In this document: piece after piece, positions 16,959-25,507 of the stretch
Position numbering within the stretch: the stretch's first letter is position 1
How the letters are laid out: every line of letters starts with the position of its first letter
Program-made: the position numbers and the translations under genes
Notes under the pieces: model-generated
Told to the model about the DNA's origin: nothing
Databases searched by the model: none
What the model saw: the letters and a program-made list of their open reading frames with translations, nothing else
Source: CAYNFH01 sp964396385
GTDB lineage: Bacteria > Armatimonadota > Chthonomonadetes > Chthonomonadales > CAJBBX01
Assembly: GCA_964396385.1 (NCBI GenBank)
Contig: CAYNFH010000003.1
Coordinates: 13,946-77,945 of the forward strand
Length of the DNA stretch: 64,000 nt
Direction: 5' to 3'

Positions 16959-16986
16959 CGAATTTGGCGCGGCCGCGCCAAATTCG
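16959..16986. repeat. 28-bp perfect palindrome, AATTTGG ends, GCGGCCGC core
   Basis: The left half is CGAATTTGGCGCGG and the right half its exact complement. It belongs to a group of palindromes in this window with AATTTG-type ends and different cores. Confidence 0.85.
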
Positions 16987-16998
16987 AGACAATGTCTC
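16986..16998. repeat. 13-bp palindrome GAGACA-A-TGTCTC
   Basis: Shares one base with the preceding palindrome. The same arms around a T recur at 30538-30552 and 30951-30965. Confidence 0.7.
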
Positions 16999-17037
16999 AC
17001 TCTGACCGCCCGCCGCCTCCGCACTCGAACACATGCC

Positions 17038-17064
17038 GTCTGTGGTCTGTGGTCTATGGTCTGT
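17038..17064. repeat. GTCTGTG heptamer tandem repeat
   Basis: About four tandem units GTCTGTG/GTCTATG. No complementary arm is visible. Confidence 0.55.
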
Positions 17065-17088
17065 ACCGCCACAAGATCTCGTAGGAAT

Positions 17089-17107
17089 CCCGCCTCGCTC
17101 GAACGCT
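17089..17107 (+). repeat. 19-bp dispersed repeat, copy 1
   Basis: CCCGCCTCGCTCGAACGCT, identical to the minus strand of 30606-30624. Similarity continues imperfectly for about 30 bases downstream. In both places palindromes with AATTTG-type or GAGACA arms lie about 60-100 bases away on each side. Confidence 0.75.
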
Positions 17108-17148
17108 CGCCCTCAAAGAGGCACGGGAGTGACTCGGCGCGGACGCGG

Positions 17149-17175
17149 CAATTTGACACGCCGCGTGTCAAATTG
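17149..17175. repeat. 27-bp palindrome with CAATTTGA ends
   Basis: Left arm CAATTTGACACGC and its exact complement flank a single central C. Same end sequence as the palindromes at 30693 and 31095. Confidence 0.85.
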
Positions 17176-17199
17176 GGGCAGAACCCTCCTCCATAGTCG

Positions 17200-17237
17200 C
17201 CACCGCCCCGACTCGGCGCGCCGAGTCGGGGCGGTGG
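17200..17237. repeat. 38-bp perfect palindrome before the DUF4382 stop
   Basis: The half-site is CCACCGCCCCGACTCGGCG, followed by its exact complement. With GC-rich 19-bp arms and no loop it can extrude a cruciform or act as a transcription terminator for the leftward gene ending 21 bases away. Confidence 0.8.
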
Positions 17238-17257
17238 ACCGCGCAAGACCGGACGGC

Positions 17258-18349
17258 TTACTGGATCTCGACCCGCTTGGCCGTGAGGGTCATCGTCGAG
17301 AGGTCCAGCGTCCCGACCACCTCCACGGTCTCGCCGGTGGAGATGTCCGCGAAGCTGGCGCTATGATGATGGCCCCGATGGAACACCGTGTGCGCGTCCG
17401 TCACCACCGTAATCGTCCCGGAGTTCGGAGCGAAGTGGTCCGCATCCTGGAGCGTGAGCTGGAAGCTGGAGTGGGTGGTATCCACCGTTCCAACGGTACC
17501 TCTGGCGCCGACGAAGTGCATGCCGTTGTCCGAGTCGGAGTCGTTGTCCACGATGATCCGGTCGGCGGTTACCACGTGTGAAGTGGTATCCACCGTGCCG
17601 CGCACCTCCACCTGCTGGCCGTTAGCGAGGGTCATGGACTGACCGCCGTGCTCGCCGAAGACCACCGTATCCGGCGTGAGCGCTACGTGCACGATGTGGC
17701 CGTTGCGCAGCGTCAGGTCGAAGCCGGAGCTGGTGAGGTTCGTGACCGTGCCGTGGAGCTCGGCGAACTTCTGCTTGGGCCCGAAGTGCGAGTTATCACC
17801 CTGGTGGATGCTCGGCTGGAGCTTGCCGCCCACGAGCTGGAACGCCGCCAGGTCGAAGTCCACCACCAGGTTGGAGAGCTGGCCGGACGCGACGGGAGTG
17901 GTGGCCACCAGCGTGATCTGCCGCTCGCCGTTGCCGATGTCCGTCCCGCCGGTTACCTGCACGGTTTGCGGGGGCCCGCCGTTGCTGGGCACCAGCGTCA
18001 CGTCGTCGCCAAGCGTCACGCGGACCTGGGTGTAGTTGGCCGCCGGCACGGTGACGGTGGAGAGGAGCTGTGCCGCGCTGGACAGCGAGGCGATGTCGAT
18101 CGGGGTGCCGTTCGGGTCGTCGGAGGCAAAGAGCGTTACCCAGTTCATTCCATCGGTGCTGGCCTCTATCTTGAAGAGGTCCACCCAGACCTGGCTGAAC
18201 TGGTCGTTAAAGCTGTCGGTGACGAATACCCCCATCTCTCCCGATCCGCTTGTGGACCCGCCGCCTCCGCCTCCGCCGCAGCCGCTCAGCGCGAGAGCCA
18301 TGGAGAGGACTGTCGTTGCTACCATCAACGGGCGCCACGTAGTTCGCAT
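17258..18349 (-). CDS. lipoprotein with DUF4382 and DUF5666-like repeats
   Basis: A 363-residue exported lipoprotein. The signal peptide ends in LALSGC, a lipobox, followed by a Gly-rich linker. Residues about 38-190 match DUF4382 (GEMGVFVTDSFNDQFSQVWV, then VDLFKIEAS). The second half holds two or three small beta-barrels of DUF5666 type (AELHGTVTNLTSSGFDLTLR, VEVRGTVDTTSHVVTADRI, VEVVGTLDLSTMTLTAKRV). These are cell-envelope proteins of unknown function. The ATG at 18349 gives a perfect signal peptide. It stands alone, with a palindrome after its stop. Confidence 0.85.
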   Translation of the reverse strand: MRTTWRPLMVATTVLSMALALSGCGGGGGGGSTSGSGEMGVFVTDSFNDQFSQVWVDLFKIEASTDGMNWVTLFASDDPNGTPIDIASLSSAAQLLSTVTVPAANYTQVRVTLGDDVTLVPSNGGPPQTVQVTGGTDIGNGERQITLVATTPVASGQLSNLVVDFDLAAFQLVGGKLQPSIHQGDNSHFGPKQKFAELHGTVTNLTSSGFDLTLRNGHIVHVALTPDTVVFGEHGGQSMTLANGQQVEVRGTVDTTSHVVTADRIIVDNDSDSDNGMHFVGARGTVGTVDTTHSSFQLTLQDADHFAPNSGTITVVTDAHTVFHRGHHHSASFADISTGETVEVVGTLDLSTMTLTAKRVEIQ

Positions 18350-18483
18350 AGAAGATCTGCTCCTTCCTTACAGTGGTACATGTGGCACACGAACGCGGAC
18401 AGCAGGGGCGGAATCGCTGCCTCACCTGACTCTGACGGCTCGCCGCACATAGTGTTCCATGCCCAGCCTCTTCCGCAGCCCGA

Positions 18484-18522
18484 AGGGGTTCCCCTCCAAT
18501 AGCACCGGGCTTCAGCCCGGTG
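18484..18522. terminator. two hairpins after the DUF6785 gene
   Basis: CACCGGGCT and AGCCCGGTG form a nine-base stem at 18503-18522 just after the leftward membrane-protein gene. A smaller AGGGG-TT-CCCCT hairpin follows at 18484-18495. Probable terminator; this hairpin type is often repeated in genomes. Confidence 0.6.
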
Positions 18523-18536
18523 AGGGCCACTGGCGG

Positions 18537-20519
18537 CTATCCAAACCAAACAGGATACGCCTGCGCCCCTTCCTGCCACCAGGCGCCGATAAGCCCCCAC
18601 ACGGCGCCGGCCACGAAGAAGTGGCCCAGCGCAAAGCCCAGAAAGGCGGGCACGGCACGGCGGTAGAGCGGCATACCGCCCCAACGGAGGATGGCGGTCT
18701 TGGCGATCCAGGTCAGGAAAAACGACCACCACACGGTCCCGCCAAAGGCCGTGGCCACCGCATAGCCGACCGGATGCAGCGGGAAGCTCACAAACGCGCT
18801 CCGGAGCAGGAGCAGCGCCGCGGCCAGGAGCGCTCCGAAGATGGAGGCGCCGGTACGGTATAGGTCCGGAAGCGCGGGGGCGGTCGGGGCATTGACCACG
18901 TCCGTGTACTCCGGAATGGAGAGCCACGTGCCCCAGATGCCGCCGCGCAGGTTCTGCGCCCCGTATCGATAGTATGGGTCCAGGTGGTAGTAGTAGGCGA
19001 CCACCAGCCCCACCAGGCAGGCCAGCACCATGACGGCGCATATCTGCCTCCGCCCGATGCGCGCCTCCTCCGCTATCTTGAGGCTCTCGATCTGGTAGCC
19101 GATGGCGCTGGGGAAGTATCCGCGCGCCAGCACGGTGAGCATGGCGAAGATCACCAGAGTGGTGGGAATCTTCCCGCCTAGGAACGGCGCGACCCCCAGC
19201 GTGTAGAGCAGGATCTTCTTCTGCTGGTAGAACGGGAACAGCCAGATAAGCGGTACGCCGGCCGCCGCCCGGATGCGCGCGACTACCAGCGCGGTGAGGA
19301 GCACGATCGCCAGGTAGGCTACCGGCACCCAGGGCTTCATGCCCGCCGCTATGCAGAACCAGCAGAGGAAGACGAAGCTGCCCACGAGCCCCGGCAGCGC
19401 CCAGCGTGGGATGCCCTCTACGCGCTCCGCCGGCCGCCAAAGTGAGCGGAGCGAACGCGCGATGTCGGCCCGCACCTGCCAGAGCGACCAGACGCCGAGC
19501 AGCAGGAACGCTCCAATGCTCTGCTGCTGCTCGAACGGCGCACCTGGAATGTCGAAGGCGTAGGCGGACGCCAGCAGAGCCTCCGCTTTCGAGACCACGA
19601 AGAAGAACCACATGGAGAACAGGATCTCGGAGGGCACCAGGAAGCCGAAGCCTATCAGCTCCGGCCGGTACCAGAGCTCCAGCGGCTGGAGCACCTTGAA
19701 GTTCGAGTTCTCCAGCATGGGGCTGAGGTCCAGCAGCTTCCCGGGCGCGGGCATACCGGGAAACATGCCCTGGAGCATGTTGATCACATTGTAGACCGCC
19801 GCCAGGGCGAAGCCGCCCCACATCCAGGGGTCCCGCAGAAAGGCCGGGGCGGACTGGCGGCCACTGGCGGCGGTGATCTCCAGCGGCAGCTCCACAATGG
19901 GGAAGGTAAGGCGCTCCTCGTGGATCCAGCGTCGACGCACCAGCAGCATCATGCAGAGCATGCAGACCCAGAGCGCCAGAAAGAAGGCGGTCCAGGCGGC
20001 CATCGGGACCAGCCAGAGGCGCCACGGCACCGCGCCGGTGGGGCTGCGCACGTACAGGTCGTGGATCGCCTTCGGATCCTTCACTACGAGCCAGTTGGGG
20101 AAGGCCGGCCAGAGGGACGCGAAGTCGTTGGAGGCGGTGGCAAAGTAGAACGGGGCGGTGATGAGCGAGAGCCAGAAGCGCGCCACCCCCACCCCCAGCA
20201 TGGTAATGGCGATGGCGATGAAGCAGTAGATGGTGAGCATCTCCGCCCGCGTCAGCGCGAGTCGGGCGGCCGCGCGGCGAAGCAGCGGATTGAGCAGCAC
20301 CAGCGCCATGAGCACGGCGATGGCCGGGATCGGCGGAACGCTCTCCGTGATCTGGGTGGAGAGCACCACGATCTCCGCCTGCCGCACCCAGACCCCGCAG
20401 GCGACGGTGAGGACGATGGCTATAAGAACGGAGCGCGCCGTGACGCGCCCCTCGCCGCGCTCCACCGGCTCGGGGACTGTGCTCTGCTCTTCGCCGGGTG
20501 ACACGCGCGGCAGCGCCAT
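18537..20519 (-). CDS. polytopic membrane protein of the DUF6785/DUF6784 type
   Basis: A 660-residue integral membrane protein with roughly 14 hydrophobic helices. The N-terminal half has LRRAAARLALTRAEMLTIYC and FPNWLVVKDPKAIHDLYV, which match what I know of DUF6785. The second half contains WLFPFYQQKKILLYTLGVAP, GAQNLRGGIWGTWLSIPEY and the HPVGYAVATAFGG helix, in line with DUF6784. The role is unknown; the shape suggests a transporter. It follows an aldo/keto reductase gene by 19 bases on the same strand and is probably cotranscribed. Start ATG 20519 gives a short cytoplasmic tail before the first helix. Confidence 0.8.
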   Translation of the reverse strand: MALPRVSPGEEQSTVPEPVERGEGRVTARSVLIAIVLTVACGVWVRQAEIVVLSTQITESVPPIPAIAVLMALVLLNPLLRRAAARLALTRAEMLTIYCFIAIAITMLGVGVARFWLSLITAPFYFATASNDFASLWPAFPNWLVVKDPKAIHDLYVRSPTGAVPWRLWLVPMAAWTAFFLALWVCMLCMMLLVRRRWIHEERLTFPIVELPLEITAASGRQSAPAFLRDPWMWGGFALAAVYNVINMLQGMFPGMPAPGKLLDLSPMLENSNFKVLQPLELWYRPELIGFGFLVPSEILFSMWFFFVVSKAEALLASAYAFDIPGAPFEQQQSIGAFLLLGVWSLWQVRADIARSLRSLWRPAERVEGIPRWALPGLVGSFVFLCWFCIAAGMKPWVPVAYLAIVLLTALVVARIRAAAGVPLIWLFPFYQQKKILLYTLGVAPFLGGKIPTTLVIFAMLTVLARGYFPSAIGYQIESLKIAEEARIGRRQICAVMVLACLVGLVVAYYYHLDPYYRYGAQNLRGGIWGTWLSIPEYTDVVNAPTAPALPDLYRTGASIFGALLAAALLLLRSAFVSFPLHPVGYAVATAFGGTVWWSFFLTWIAKTAILRWGGMPLYRRAVPAFLGFALGHFFVAGAVWGLIGAWWQEGAQAYPVWFG

Positions 20520-20538
20520 CGGATTGCCTTCTCTCCGC

Positions 20539-21423
20539 CTACGGGTTCCTCAGCCCGTCCTCCCGGTACACGCCCGCGGCGGGCGGCGGCACCTGGGACA
20601 GGTCCAAAGCCGGCGTGAAGCTCTCCGCGAGCCGCACGTTTCGGTCCACCTCCTCCACGGTTCGCATGCCCACCAGGGCCACGTGCACGCGCGGGTCCGA
20701 GAGGACGAAGCGGAGGCAGACTTCGTTCGGGTCGCGCGCGGCGGGCCACTCCGGCGCCAGGTCTCGCAGGATGCGCTGAAGGATGCCGCTGGTGAGCGGC
20801 CGCATCACGGCGATGCCCATTCCAGCCTCGCTCGCCCTGGGCAGCGCGTGCTGAGACGCCTGGTGGTTGAGCAGGTTGTACCGTAACTGCACCACGTCGA
20901 AAGCGCCGGAGGTGATGAGCGGGAGCGCGGTGAAGGGCTCCTCGCAGGTGAAGCCTATGAACCGGACCTTGCCCTGCTTCTTCAGCCGGACCAGCCCCTC
21001 GAGCGGAGCGCCCTCCAGGATGTGGCGCACGTGCGTCTCTGTGAACATGCCGCCGTGGAGCTGCGCCACGTCCACCGTCTCGCGCCGCAGCCGCCGGAGC
21101 GACTGCTCCACGCTGGAGACCACCTGCTCGGCGCCACCGGACCAGCCGCACTTGGTGGCCAGGGTGTACGGCTCGGTCACACCCTGGAGCGCTTCCCCCA
21201 GGACTGCCTCCGAGTTGCCGTTGCCGTAACCAGCCGCCGTATCGAAGTAGGTGATGCCGGCTTCGAGCGCATGCCGGACGATCCGGACGGCGACCCGCCG
21301 CCCCTCCGCGCTGAACGGGTTCCATCCGGCGGCCTCATCCAGCGCGCCTAATGGGTACCCGCCGAAGCCCAGCCGCGTGACCGTCCGTCCCGTACGCCCG
21401 AAGGTAGTGAAGGGAAGAGACAT
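20539..21423 (-). CDS. aldo/keto reductase (first of two)
   Basis: A 294-residue TIM-barrel NADPH-dependent oxidoreductase. Catalytic residues are visible: Asp and Tyr in ITYFDTAAGYGNG, Lys in TLATKCGW and His in VAQLHGGMF. The C-terminal NADPH-binding region has HVALVGMRTVEEVDRNV. It probably reduces an aldehyde or sugar-derived carbonyl. It lies downstream of a related gene at 21504-22514 and just upstream of the DUF6785 gene, all leftward. ATG 21423 is favoured because the fold starts at FTTFGRTGRTVTRLGFGG, but a tandem repeat abuts it and no ribosome site is visible. Confidence 0.9.
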   Translation of the reverse strand: MSLPFTTFGRTGRTVTRLGFGGYPLGALDEAAGWNPFSAEGRRVAVRIVRHALEAGITYFDTAAGYGNGNSEAVLGEALQGVTEPYTLATKCGWSGGAEQVVSSVEQSLRRLRRETVDVAQLHGGMFTETHVRHILEGAPLEGLVRLKKQGKVRFIGFTCEEPFTALPLITSGAFDVVQLRYNLLNHQASQHALPRASEAGMGIAVMRPLTSGILQRILRDLAPEWPAARDPNEVCLRFVLSDPRVHVALVGMRTVEEVDRNVRLAESFTPALDLSQVPPPAAGVYREDGLRNP

Positions 21424-21424
21424 A

Positions 21425-21489
21425 GGGGTATGGGAGTATAGGAGTGTAGGAGTGTGGGGCAATCACTCCCATACCCCCACACTCCGACG
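21425..21489. repeat. inverted GTATGGGAGT tandem repeats between two reductase genes
   Basis: GGGGTATGGGAGT at 21425-21437 pairs exactly with ACTCCCATACCCC at 21465-21477. The loop holds further eight-base GGAGTGTA units, and CCACACTCC follows. The unit resembles the repeat at 5696. It sits immediately before the start codon of the downstream reductase. Confidence 0.65.
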
Positions 21490-21503
21490 CTCCCACACCG
21501 TTC

Positions 21504-22514
21504 TTACCGGCGCGCCACCTGCTGGTCCCGCTCGCGGGGAAGCCGGTACCAGACGGCGTCGCAGGCTTCGCGCTCTTCATCGTCCAGGGTCATCTCCACG
21601 CCGTGGAGGCTGTCCTGGAGCTGCTCCGGCCGGCTCGCGCCGACGATGGCGCTGGTGATGCCGGGCTGGGCGAGTACCCACGCCACAGCGGCGTGGGTAA
21701 GGCTCTTGCCACGCTCCCGGAAGAACTGGCTCAGCCCCTCCGCTTCCTCCATCACGGCGTCCTTCCAGTAGCGGCGGCGGTAGAGGTCACCCGCATGCTG
21801 GAGGGAGAACCGGGTGCCCTGCTCCACCTGCTGGCCGGGCCGGTAGCGGCCGGTGAGCATGCCGCCCGCCAGCGGGTTGTAAACGATAACGCCCACTCCC
21901 TGGGCTCGGCACGCGGGCAGCAGCTCATCCTCTATCATGCGGAAGAGCAGGTTGTACCTCGGCTGCACGCAGTCGTACCGCGCGAGTCCATGCTTGTCGC
22001 TGGTCCAGAGAGCCTCCATGAGCTGCCAGGCGGGATAGTTGGAGCTGCCTATGTACCGGACCTTGCCTGAGTGGACCAGGTCGTCGAAGGCCCGAAGCGT
22101 CTCCTCGATCGGAGTAGTTAGGTCGGGCGAGTGGGACTGGTAGAGGTCAATGTAGTCCGTCTGGAGGCGGCGCAGGCTCTCCTCGCAGGCTCGCAAGATG
22201 TGCTTTCGGCTGAGCCCTTCGTCGTTCGGGCGAGGTCCCATGGCGCCGCGGCACTTGGTTGCGAGCACGATCCGCTCGCGCGCCCCCCGCTCCTTGAGCC
22301 AACGACCGACAATCTCCTCCGTTGCGCCGGCCCGCTCCTGTCCGCCGCCCAGCGGGTAAACGTCCGCGGTATCGAAGAAGTTGACCCCTGCCTGGTCCGC
22401 CACGTCCATGATGCCGAAGGCGGTGCGCTGGTCCGCCTGGTTGCCGAAGGTCATGGTGCCGAGGCACACCTCGCTCACCTTCAGCCCCGTCCGCCCCATC
22501 TGCCTGATCTGCAT
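21504..22514 (-). CDS. aldo/keto reductase (second of two)
   Basis: A 336-residue aldo/keto reductase of the YajO/Tas-like branch: MQIRQMGRTGLKVSEVCLGT at the start, then the catalytic Asp and Tyr in VNFFDTADVYPLGGG, Lys in VLATKCRGAMG and His in DLYQSHSPD. The C-terminus has the coenzyme-binding TSAIVGASRPEQLQDSL. The substrate is unknown. The start ATG 22514 is preceded by GGGAGGGGACAG, a strong ribosome site. It is the first gene of a leftward run with the other reductase and the DUF6785 membrane protein, suggesting a shared small-molecule pathway. Confidence 0.92.
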   Translation of the reverse strand: MQIRQMGRTGLKVSEVCLGTMTFGNQADQRTAFGIMDVADQAGVNFFDTADVYPLGGGQERAGATEEIVGRWLKERGARERIVLATKCRGAMGPRPNDEGLSRKHILRACEESLRRLQTDYIDLYQSHSPDLTTPIEETLRAFDDLVHSGKVRYIGSSNYPAWQLMEALWTSDKHGLARYDCVQPRYNLLFRMIEDELLPACRAQGVGVIVYNPLAGGMLTGRYRPGQQVEQGTRFSLQHAGDLYRRRYWKDAVMEEAEGLSQFFRERGKSLTHAAVAWVLAQPGITSAIVGASRPEQLQDSLHGVEMTLDDEEREACDAVWYRLPRERDQQVARR

Positions 22515-22588
22515 CTGTCCCCTCCCACAGGTCGCTAAGCAGGGATTCGGGGCGCACCCCGCCCGCCCCTGCCGGAGTAGGCGTGGTG

Positions 22589-22617
22589 TTGACGGCATGT
22601 ATGCCCGCTAGTATAAT
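22589..22617 (+). promoter_or_regulatory. near-consensus sigma-70 promoter
   Basis: TTGACG at 22589-22594 and TATAAT at 22612-22617 with a 17-base spacer. It drives the orphan antitoxin gene at 22637. A GGAGAG ribosome site follows. Confidence 0.75.
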
Positions 22618-22636
22618 CCCGCCGAGGAGAGACACG

Positions 22637-22912
22637 ATGAGCCACACAATCACCCTGCAGATCCCGGATAGCGTCTATCGGCCGTTGGTGGAGAGAGCAG
22701 AGCGCGAGGGACGCACGCCGGAGGAGGTCGCCACGGACTTGCTGGCGCTTGCTGCCTGTGAGGAGCAGGAGGATCCGCTTCTTCAGCTCGCCGGCGCGCT
22801 CGAAGCGGATGTCCCGGATTTGGGGACCAAGCACGACCAGTACCTCCGCGAGGAAGCAGACGGCGGCTTAGGCTGCCAGGACAGACCGAATGCGTATGTG
22901 CTGACGAGCTGA
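22637..22912 (+). CDS. orphan antitoxin-like protein
   Basis: A 91-residue protein. The N-terminal MSHTITLQIPDSVYRPLVER followed by AEREGRTPEEVATDLLA is a ribbon-helix-helix-like antitoxin core of the kind usually paired with PIN toxins. The ending (LGCQDRPNAYVLTS) does not look like the family and may have arisen from a frame change near the 3' end. No toxin gene follows; the next frame downstream is on the other strand. GGAGAG precedes ATG 22637 by seven bases and a strong promoter lies upstream, so it is probably expressed. Confidence 0.6.
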   Translation: MSHTITLQIPDSVYRPLVERAEREGRTPEEVATDLLALAACEEQEDPLLQLAGALEADVPDLGTKHDQYLREEADGGLGCQDRPNAYVLTS

Positions 22913-22930
22913 TTCAGGGAGGTTATAGAT

Positions 22931-23137
22931 CTACGATGGCTTCACTGCCGACTGCCTGCGGGTTTTGGGCCGGCTCGTCCGCACGTCGGTCGGAACCGAG
23001 CCATTATGAAGGCCGTCCCCCAGGTCGAGTTTTCCCTCGCTCTCGAGTCGAGCCAGCTCGTCCAAGTCCGAGTCGGTCTCTGGAATGAGAGTCACGATCT
23101 CCTGTCCGTCGATTGCTATTCGGGTCACTCGTTTCAT
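22931..23137 (-). CDS. small putative antitoxin partner of the ADP-ribosyltransferase
   Basis: A 68-residue protein (MKRVTRIAIDGQEIVTLIPE) with an acidic middle part (TDSDLDELARLE) and a basic tail (RPKTRRQSAVKPS). No family is recognised. Its ATG overlaps the stop of the upstream toxin-like gene by four bases (ATGA), so the two are translationally coupled. Size, coupling and composition fit an antitoxin or immunity protein that blocks the enzyme. Confidence 0.5.
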   Translation of the reverse strand: MKRVTRIAIDGQEIVTLIPETDSDLDELARLESEGKLDLGDGLHNGSVPTDVRTSRPKTRRQSAVKPS

Positions 23138-23598
23138 CTGGGTTCCTCGCTGAGGACGACATATTCAAACTGTTGGCCGAACCGGCCGTTCCTCCAGCCC
23201 GGTCCCTCGTACCATGCGAAGATGCGTACGGCTGGCACGTTCTCCTCAATGACTCCGTATGGCCCAAACTTCATGGCCATGTCGAGACTGGCCGTGAAGC
23301 TCGACAGGATCGAAGGCGTTTCATAGGGAGCAGCCAGTCCTCTGTACAACCGCACTTGTAGTATACTGCGACGTCGGAGCGCCTCCTGCGTATCCTCGTA
23401 GATGCGGCGCACGGTCGCCCTCCAGGGCTTTACGTCTCCCGCTTCGATCTGGTACCGGTTACGGGAATAAGCGATTCCGCCGACCCGAAACTCCGCTTGA
23501 GCTGCCAACTTGAGGATTACGGAGAGGCGGCTACGGCTGTCGTCCGTCCATGCGCCGATCAACTGGCGCCTTCTGGCCTGGAACTCCCGTTGATCCAC
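23134..23598 (-). CDS. putative ADP-ribosyltransferase toxin (R-S-E class)
   Basis: A 154-residue cytoplasmic protein. Three motifs occur in the order and spacing of small R-S-E mono-ADP-ribosyltransferases: an Arg in VRLYRG (R86), a Ser-x-Thr strand in LSSFTASLDMAMKFG (S100-T102), and a Q-x-E turn before a hydrophobic strand in GQQFEYVVL (Q143, E145). The N-terminal 75 residues are helical. It would transfer ADP-ribose from NAD+ to an unknown target. The start is GTG 23598, the only usable start after an in-frame stop. It overlaps a small downstream gene by four bases, the layout of a toxin-antitoxin pair. Family assignment rests on motifs only. Confidence 0.6.
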   Translation of the reverse strand: MDQREFQARRRQLIGAWTDDSRSRLSVILKLAAQAEFRVGGIAYSRNRYQIEAGDVKPWRATVRRIYEDTQEALRRRSILQVRLYRGLAAPYETPSILSSFTASLDMAMKFGPYGVIEENVPAVRIFAWYEGPGWRNGRFGQQFEYVVLSEEPR

Positions 23599-23759
23599 GC
23601 AGCCGAATTGGTCTTAGAGCCGCCAGATTCCTTCCGGCTTGGACAAGCTAAGGAGGACGGCGGCGAAAGCTCCGCCAGAATTGCGGAGGAGGACGCTAGC
23701 ATGGTAGGAGCCTCTACGCCGCCAAGCGAACGCTGAATTGAACACTGAGAGGGCATTAA

Positions 23760-25391
23760 GTGGCGAGGCATTCTATGCACCAGAACGAGGAGATTCCGTG
23801 CGCGCGGTCTGAGCCGGCGGACATAGAGGACGTGGCCATCTCTCGGCTGCTGGAGTACGCGGGAGAGCTCGCCAGGTGGCAGCATCGGGGCGAAAGCGAA
23901 ACCTGTTCGGAGCTGCCGAGCCGTATAGGGTCGTTGCTGGACCTCGTGTCGCGGGACGGGGAGTTGGCGGAGTTCCTGGAGACCCTGCCGCAGTCGCTGG
24001 GCAGCGGTCTGCTCTTGCCTACCATCTTCCGCAGCCTGTTTCCCGCGGAGCCACAGCCCATCGCCGTTCCGCGTATGGAGAGTGGACCGCCAAGACTGGC
24101 CCCGCGGGAGTTGCAGATTCTCGGGGCAATCGCGGAGGGGAAGTCCAGGAATCAGATAGCGCGCGAGCTTTCGCTCGAGGTGAGCACAGTGAGGTCCTAC
24201 TTCGATAGTATCTTCGAAAAGCTGGAGGCGACGAGCTCGCTGGATGCTGCTGCGCGAGGCGCGGCACTGGGACTTGTGCCGTTCGACCCCGTTGACCTCG
24301 TCCGGCCGGTGGCGGACGGGAGGGCGCTGGACTTCAACCATTTCAGCTATCTCCTCGTTGGGAGAGAAACTCTGCTCCAGGGAGGAGAAGACACGGTGAG
24401 CCTATGGCGGCAGCGGCTTGCCGCCGTCGGGCTGTTGCTCTTCTTATTTGCCGCCGCACTCCAATACCCGCCAGTTTCACGCGCCGCCATGGCAGTAACG
24501 TCACATCAGCACGGCTACGTGCTCGAATACACGCCGGAGGGCAAACTTGTTCACCGCTTCAACGCAGGTGGGCAACTGCGATATCCTCGGGCGCTGGCCG
24601 TCTGCCCACCTGCCGGTGAATATCACGGATTCGCAAAGGGAAACCTCTTCGTCCTCGACAACGGCAGCGGCCCGGATTGGCTCAACCCGAGCAGCGTTAC
24701 GGAAACCACCACAACCGGAGAGTACGTCCGCTCATTCACGGGAGGGCGATATCTCAGTAACAGGCTGACTGCGGACTTTGGCCTGGCGTTCACCGCGGAC
24801 GGCCGCTTATTAGCTGCCAGTGGGGACATGACCGACGCGATCCTTGAGTTCACCGAAGGCGGCAGGGCGGTCCGCCGGTTTGCCAACCTGGTTCCGTACG
24901 GCGGAGTTGCCACGGACCGGAAGGGGCACGTCTACGTGGCCGGAGGACGATGGGACCGGAATCCGGTGCACGTATTTAGCGCCGGGGGCCGGCTCTTGAG
25001 GACCGTGGGCAACGGCGACGGCAGTGCCATTGGGGTCGGAGCCTACAAAGGCGTTGCCGTAGACCACCTGGGTAGCCTCTACGTCGCGAATCTGGAGAAC
25101 CGGGTTATTGAAGTATACGATGGGAGAGGCCGGCTCACGCGCTGCATTGGCCAAGGTCTGCTCCACTATCCCTCCTACATGGCGCTCAGCAGTGATGGGC
25201 GGCTGTACGTCCTGGATGACGCCAGTGTCGATGGAGCTGAGTTACACAATACTGGCCGGCGGACCGTTCAGGTCTTCGACAGCTCAGGTGGCGGCTTTCT
25301 CTACTCGTTCACTGCTCCTCCCCGCATCCGATTCACCAACCTCACCATCGGTCCCACCGGAAACCTCCTCATAGCGGGATACCGGGAGTAG
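23760..25391 (+). CDS. LuxR-type HTH / membrane segment / beta-propeller fusion regulator (paralogue)
   Basis: A 543-residue paralogue of the protein at 7300. Residues 113-170 form the helix-turn-helix (LAPRELQILGAIAEGKSRNQ, then IARELSLEVSTVRSYFDS). Residues about 219-238 are a hydrophobic helix (LAAVGLLLFLFAAALQYPP). From about residue 248 an NHL-like propeller follows, with blades such as LAFTADGRLLAASGDMTDAI, VATDRKGHVYVAGG and VAVDHLGSLYVANLENRVIE. LAFTADGRLLAASG is nearly the same as LAFAADGRLLATTG in the 7300 protein. It begins at GTG 23760 with GAGAGG seven bases before. A secreted RCC1 propeller gene follows, mirroring the first locus. Confidence 0.82.
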   Translation: MARHSMHQNEEIPCARSEPADIEDVAISRLLEYAGELARWQHRGESETCSELPSRIGSLLDLVSRDGELAEFLETLPQSLGSGLLLPTIFRSLFPAEPQPIAVPRMESGPPRLAPRELQILGAIAEGKSRNQIARELSLEVSTVRSYFDSIFEKLEATSSLDAAARGAALGLVPFDPVDLVRPVADGRALDFNHFSYLLVGRETLLQGGEDTVSLWRQRLAAVGLLLFLFAAALQYPPVSRAAMAVTSHQHGYVLEYTPEGKLVHRFNAGGQLRYPRALAVCPPAGEYHGFAKGNLFVLDNGSGPDWLNPSSVTETTTTGEYVRSFTGGRYLSNRLTADFGLAFTADGRLLAASGDMTDAILEFTEGGRAVRRFANLVPYGGVATDRKGHVYVAGGRWDRNPVHVFSAGGRLLRTVGNGDGSAIGVGAYKGVAVDHLGSLYVANLENRVIEVYDGRGRLTRCIGQGLLHYPSYMALSSDGRLYVLDDASVDGAELHNTGRRTVQVFDSSGGGFLYSFTAPPRIRFTNLTIGPTGNLLIAGYRE

Positions 25392-25507
25392 AGACACTCC
25401 ACCCTGCCACAGTTGTCTACCAGCCTCAATACGGAATAGACGGGCCAGTTGCCTGCCTCTTATGCTGATTCGTCAACTACTGATCTCAGCAAAGGAGGAA
25501 GTCTCAC

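Larger units (their letters stand above)
16649..17257. other. 609-base gene-free stretch rich in palindromes
   Basis: No protein with family character is visible on either strand. The stretch holds two nine-base tandem arrays, four palindromes, a seven-base tandem repeat and a 19-base segment also found at 30606-30624 in inverted orientation; each is listed separately. It lies between higA and the end of the DUF4382 gene. Confidence 0.7.

Noticed and set aside
16649..17257. CRISPR array or insertion sequence as explanation of the palindromes
   Set aside because: No regular repeat-spacer pattern, no transposase frame and no terminal inverted repeats bounding a coding region.
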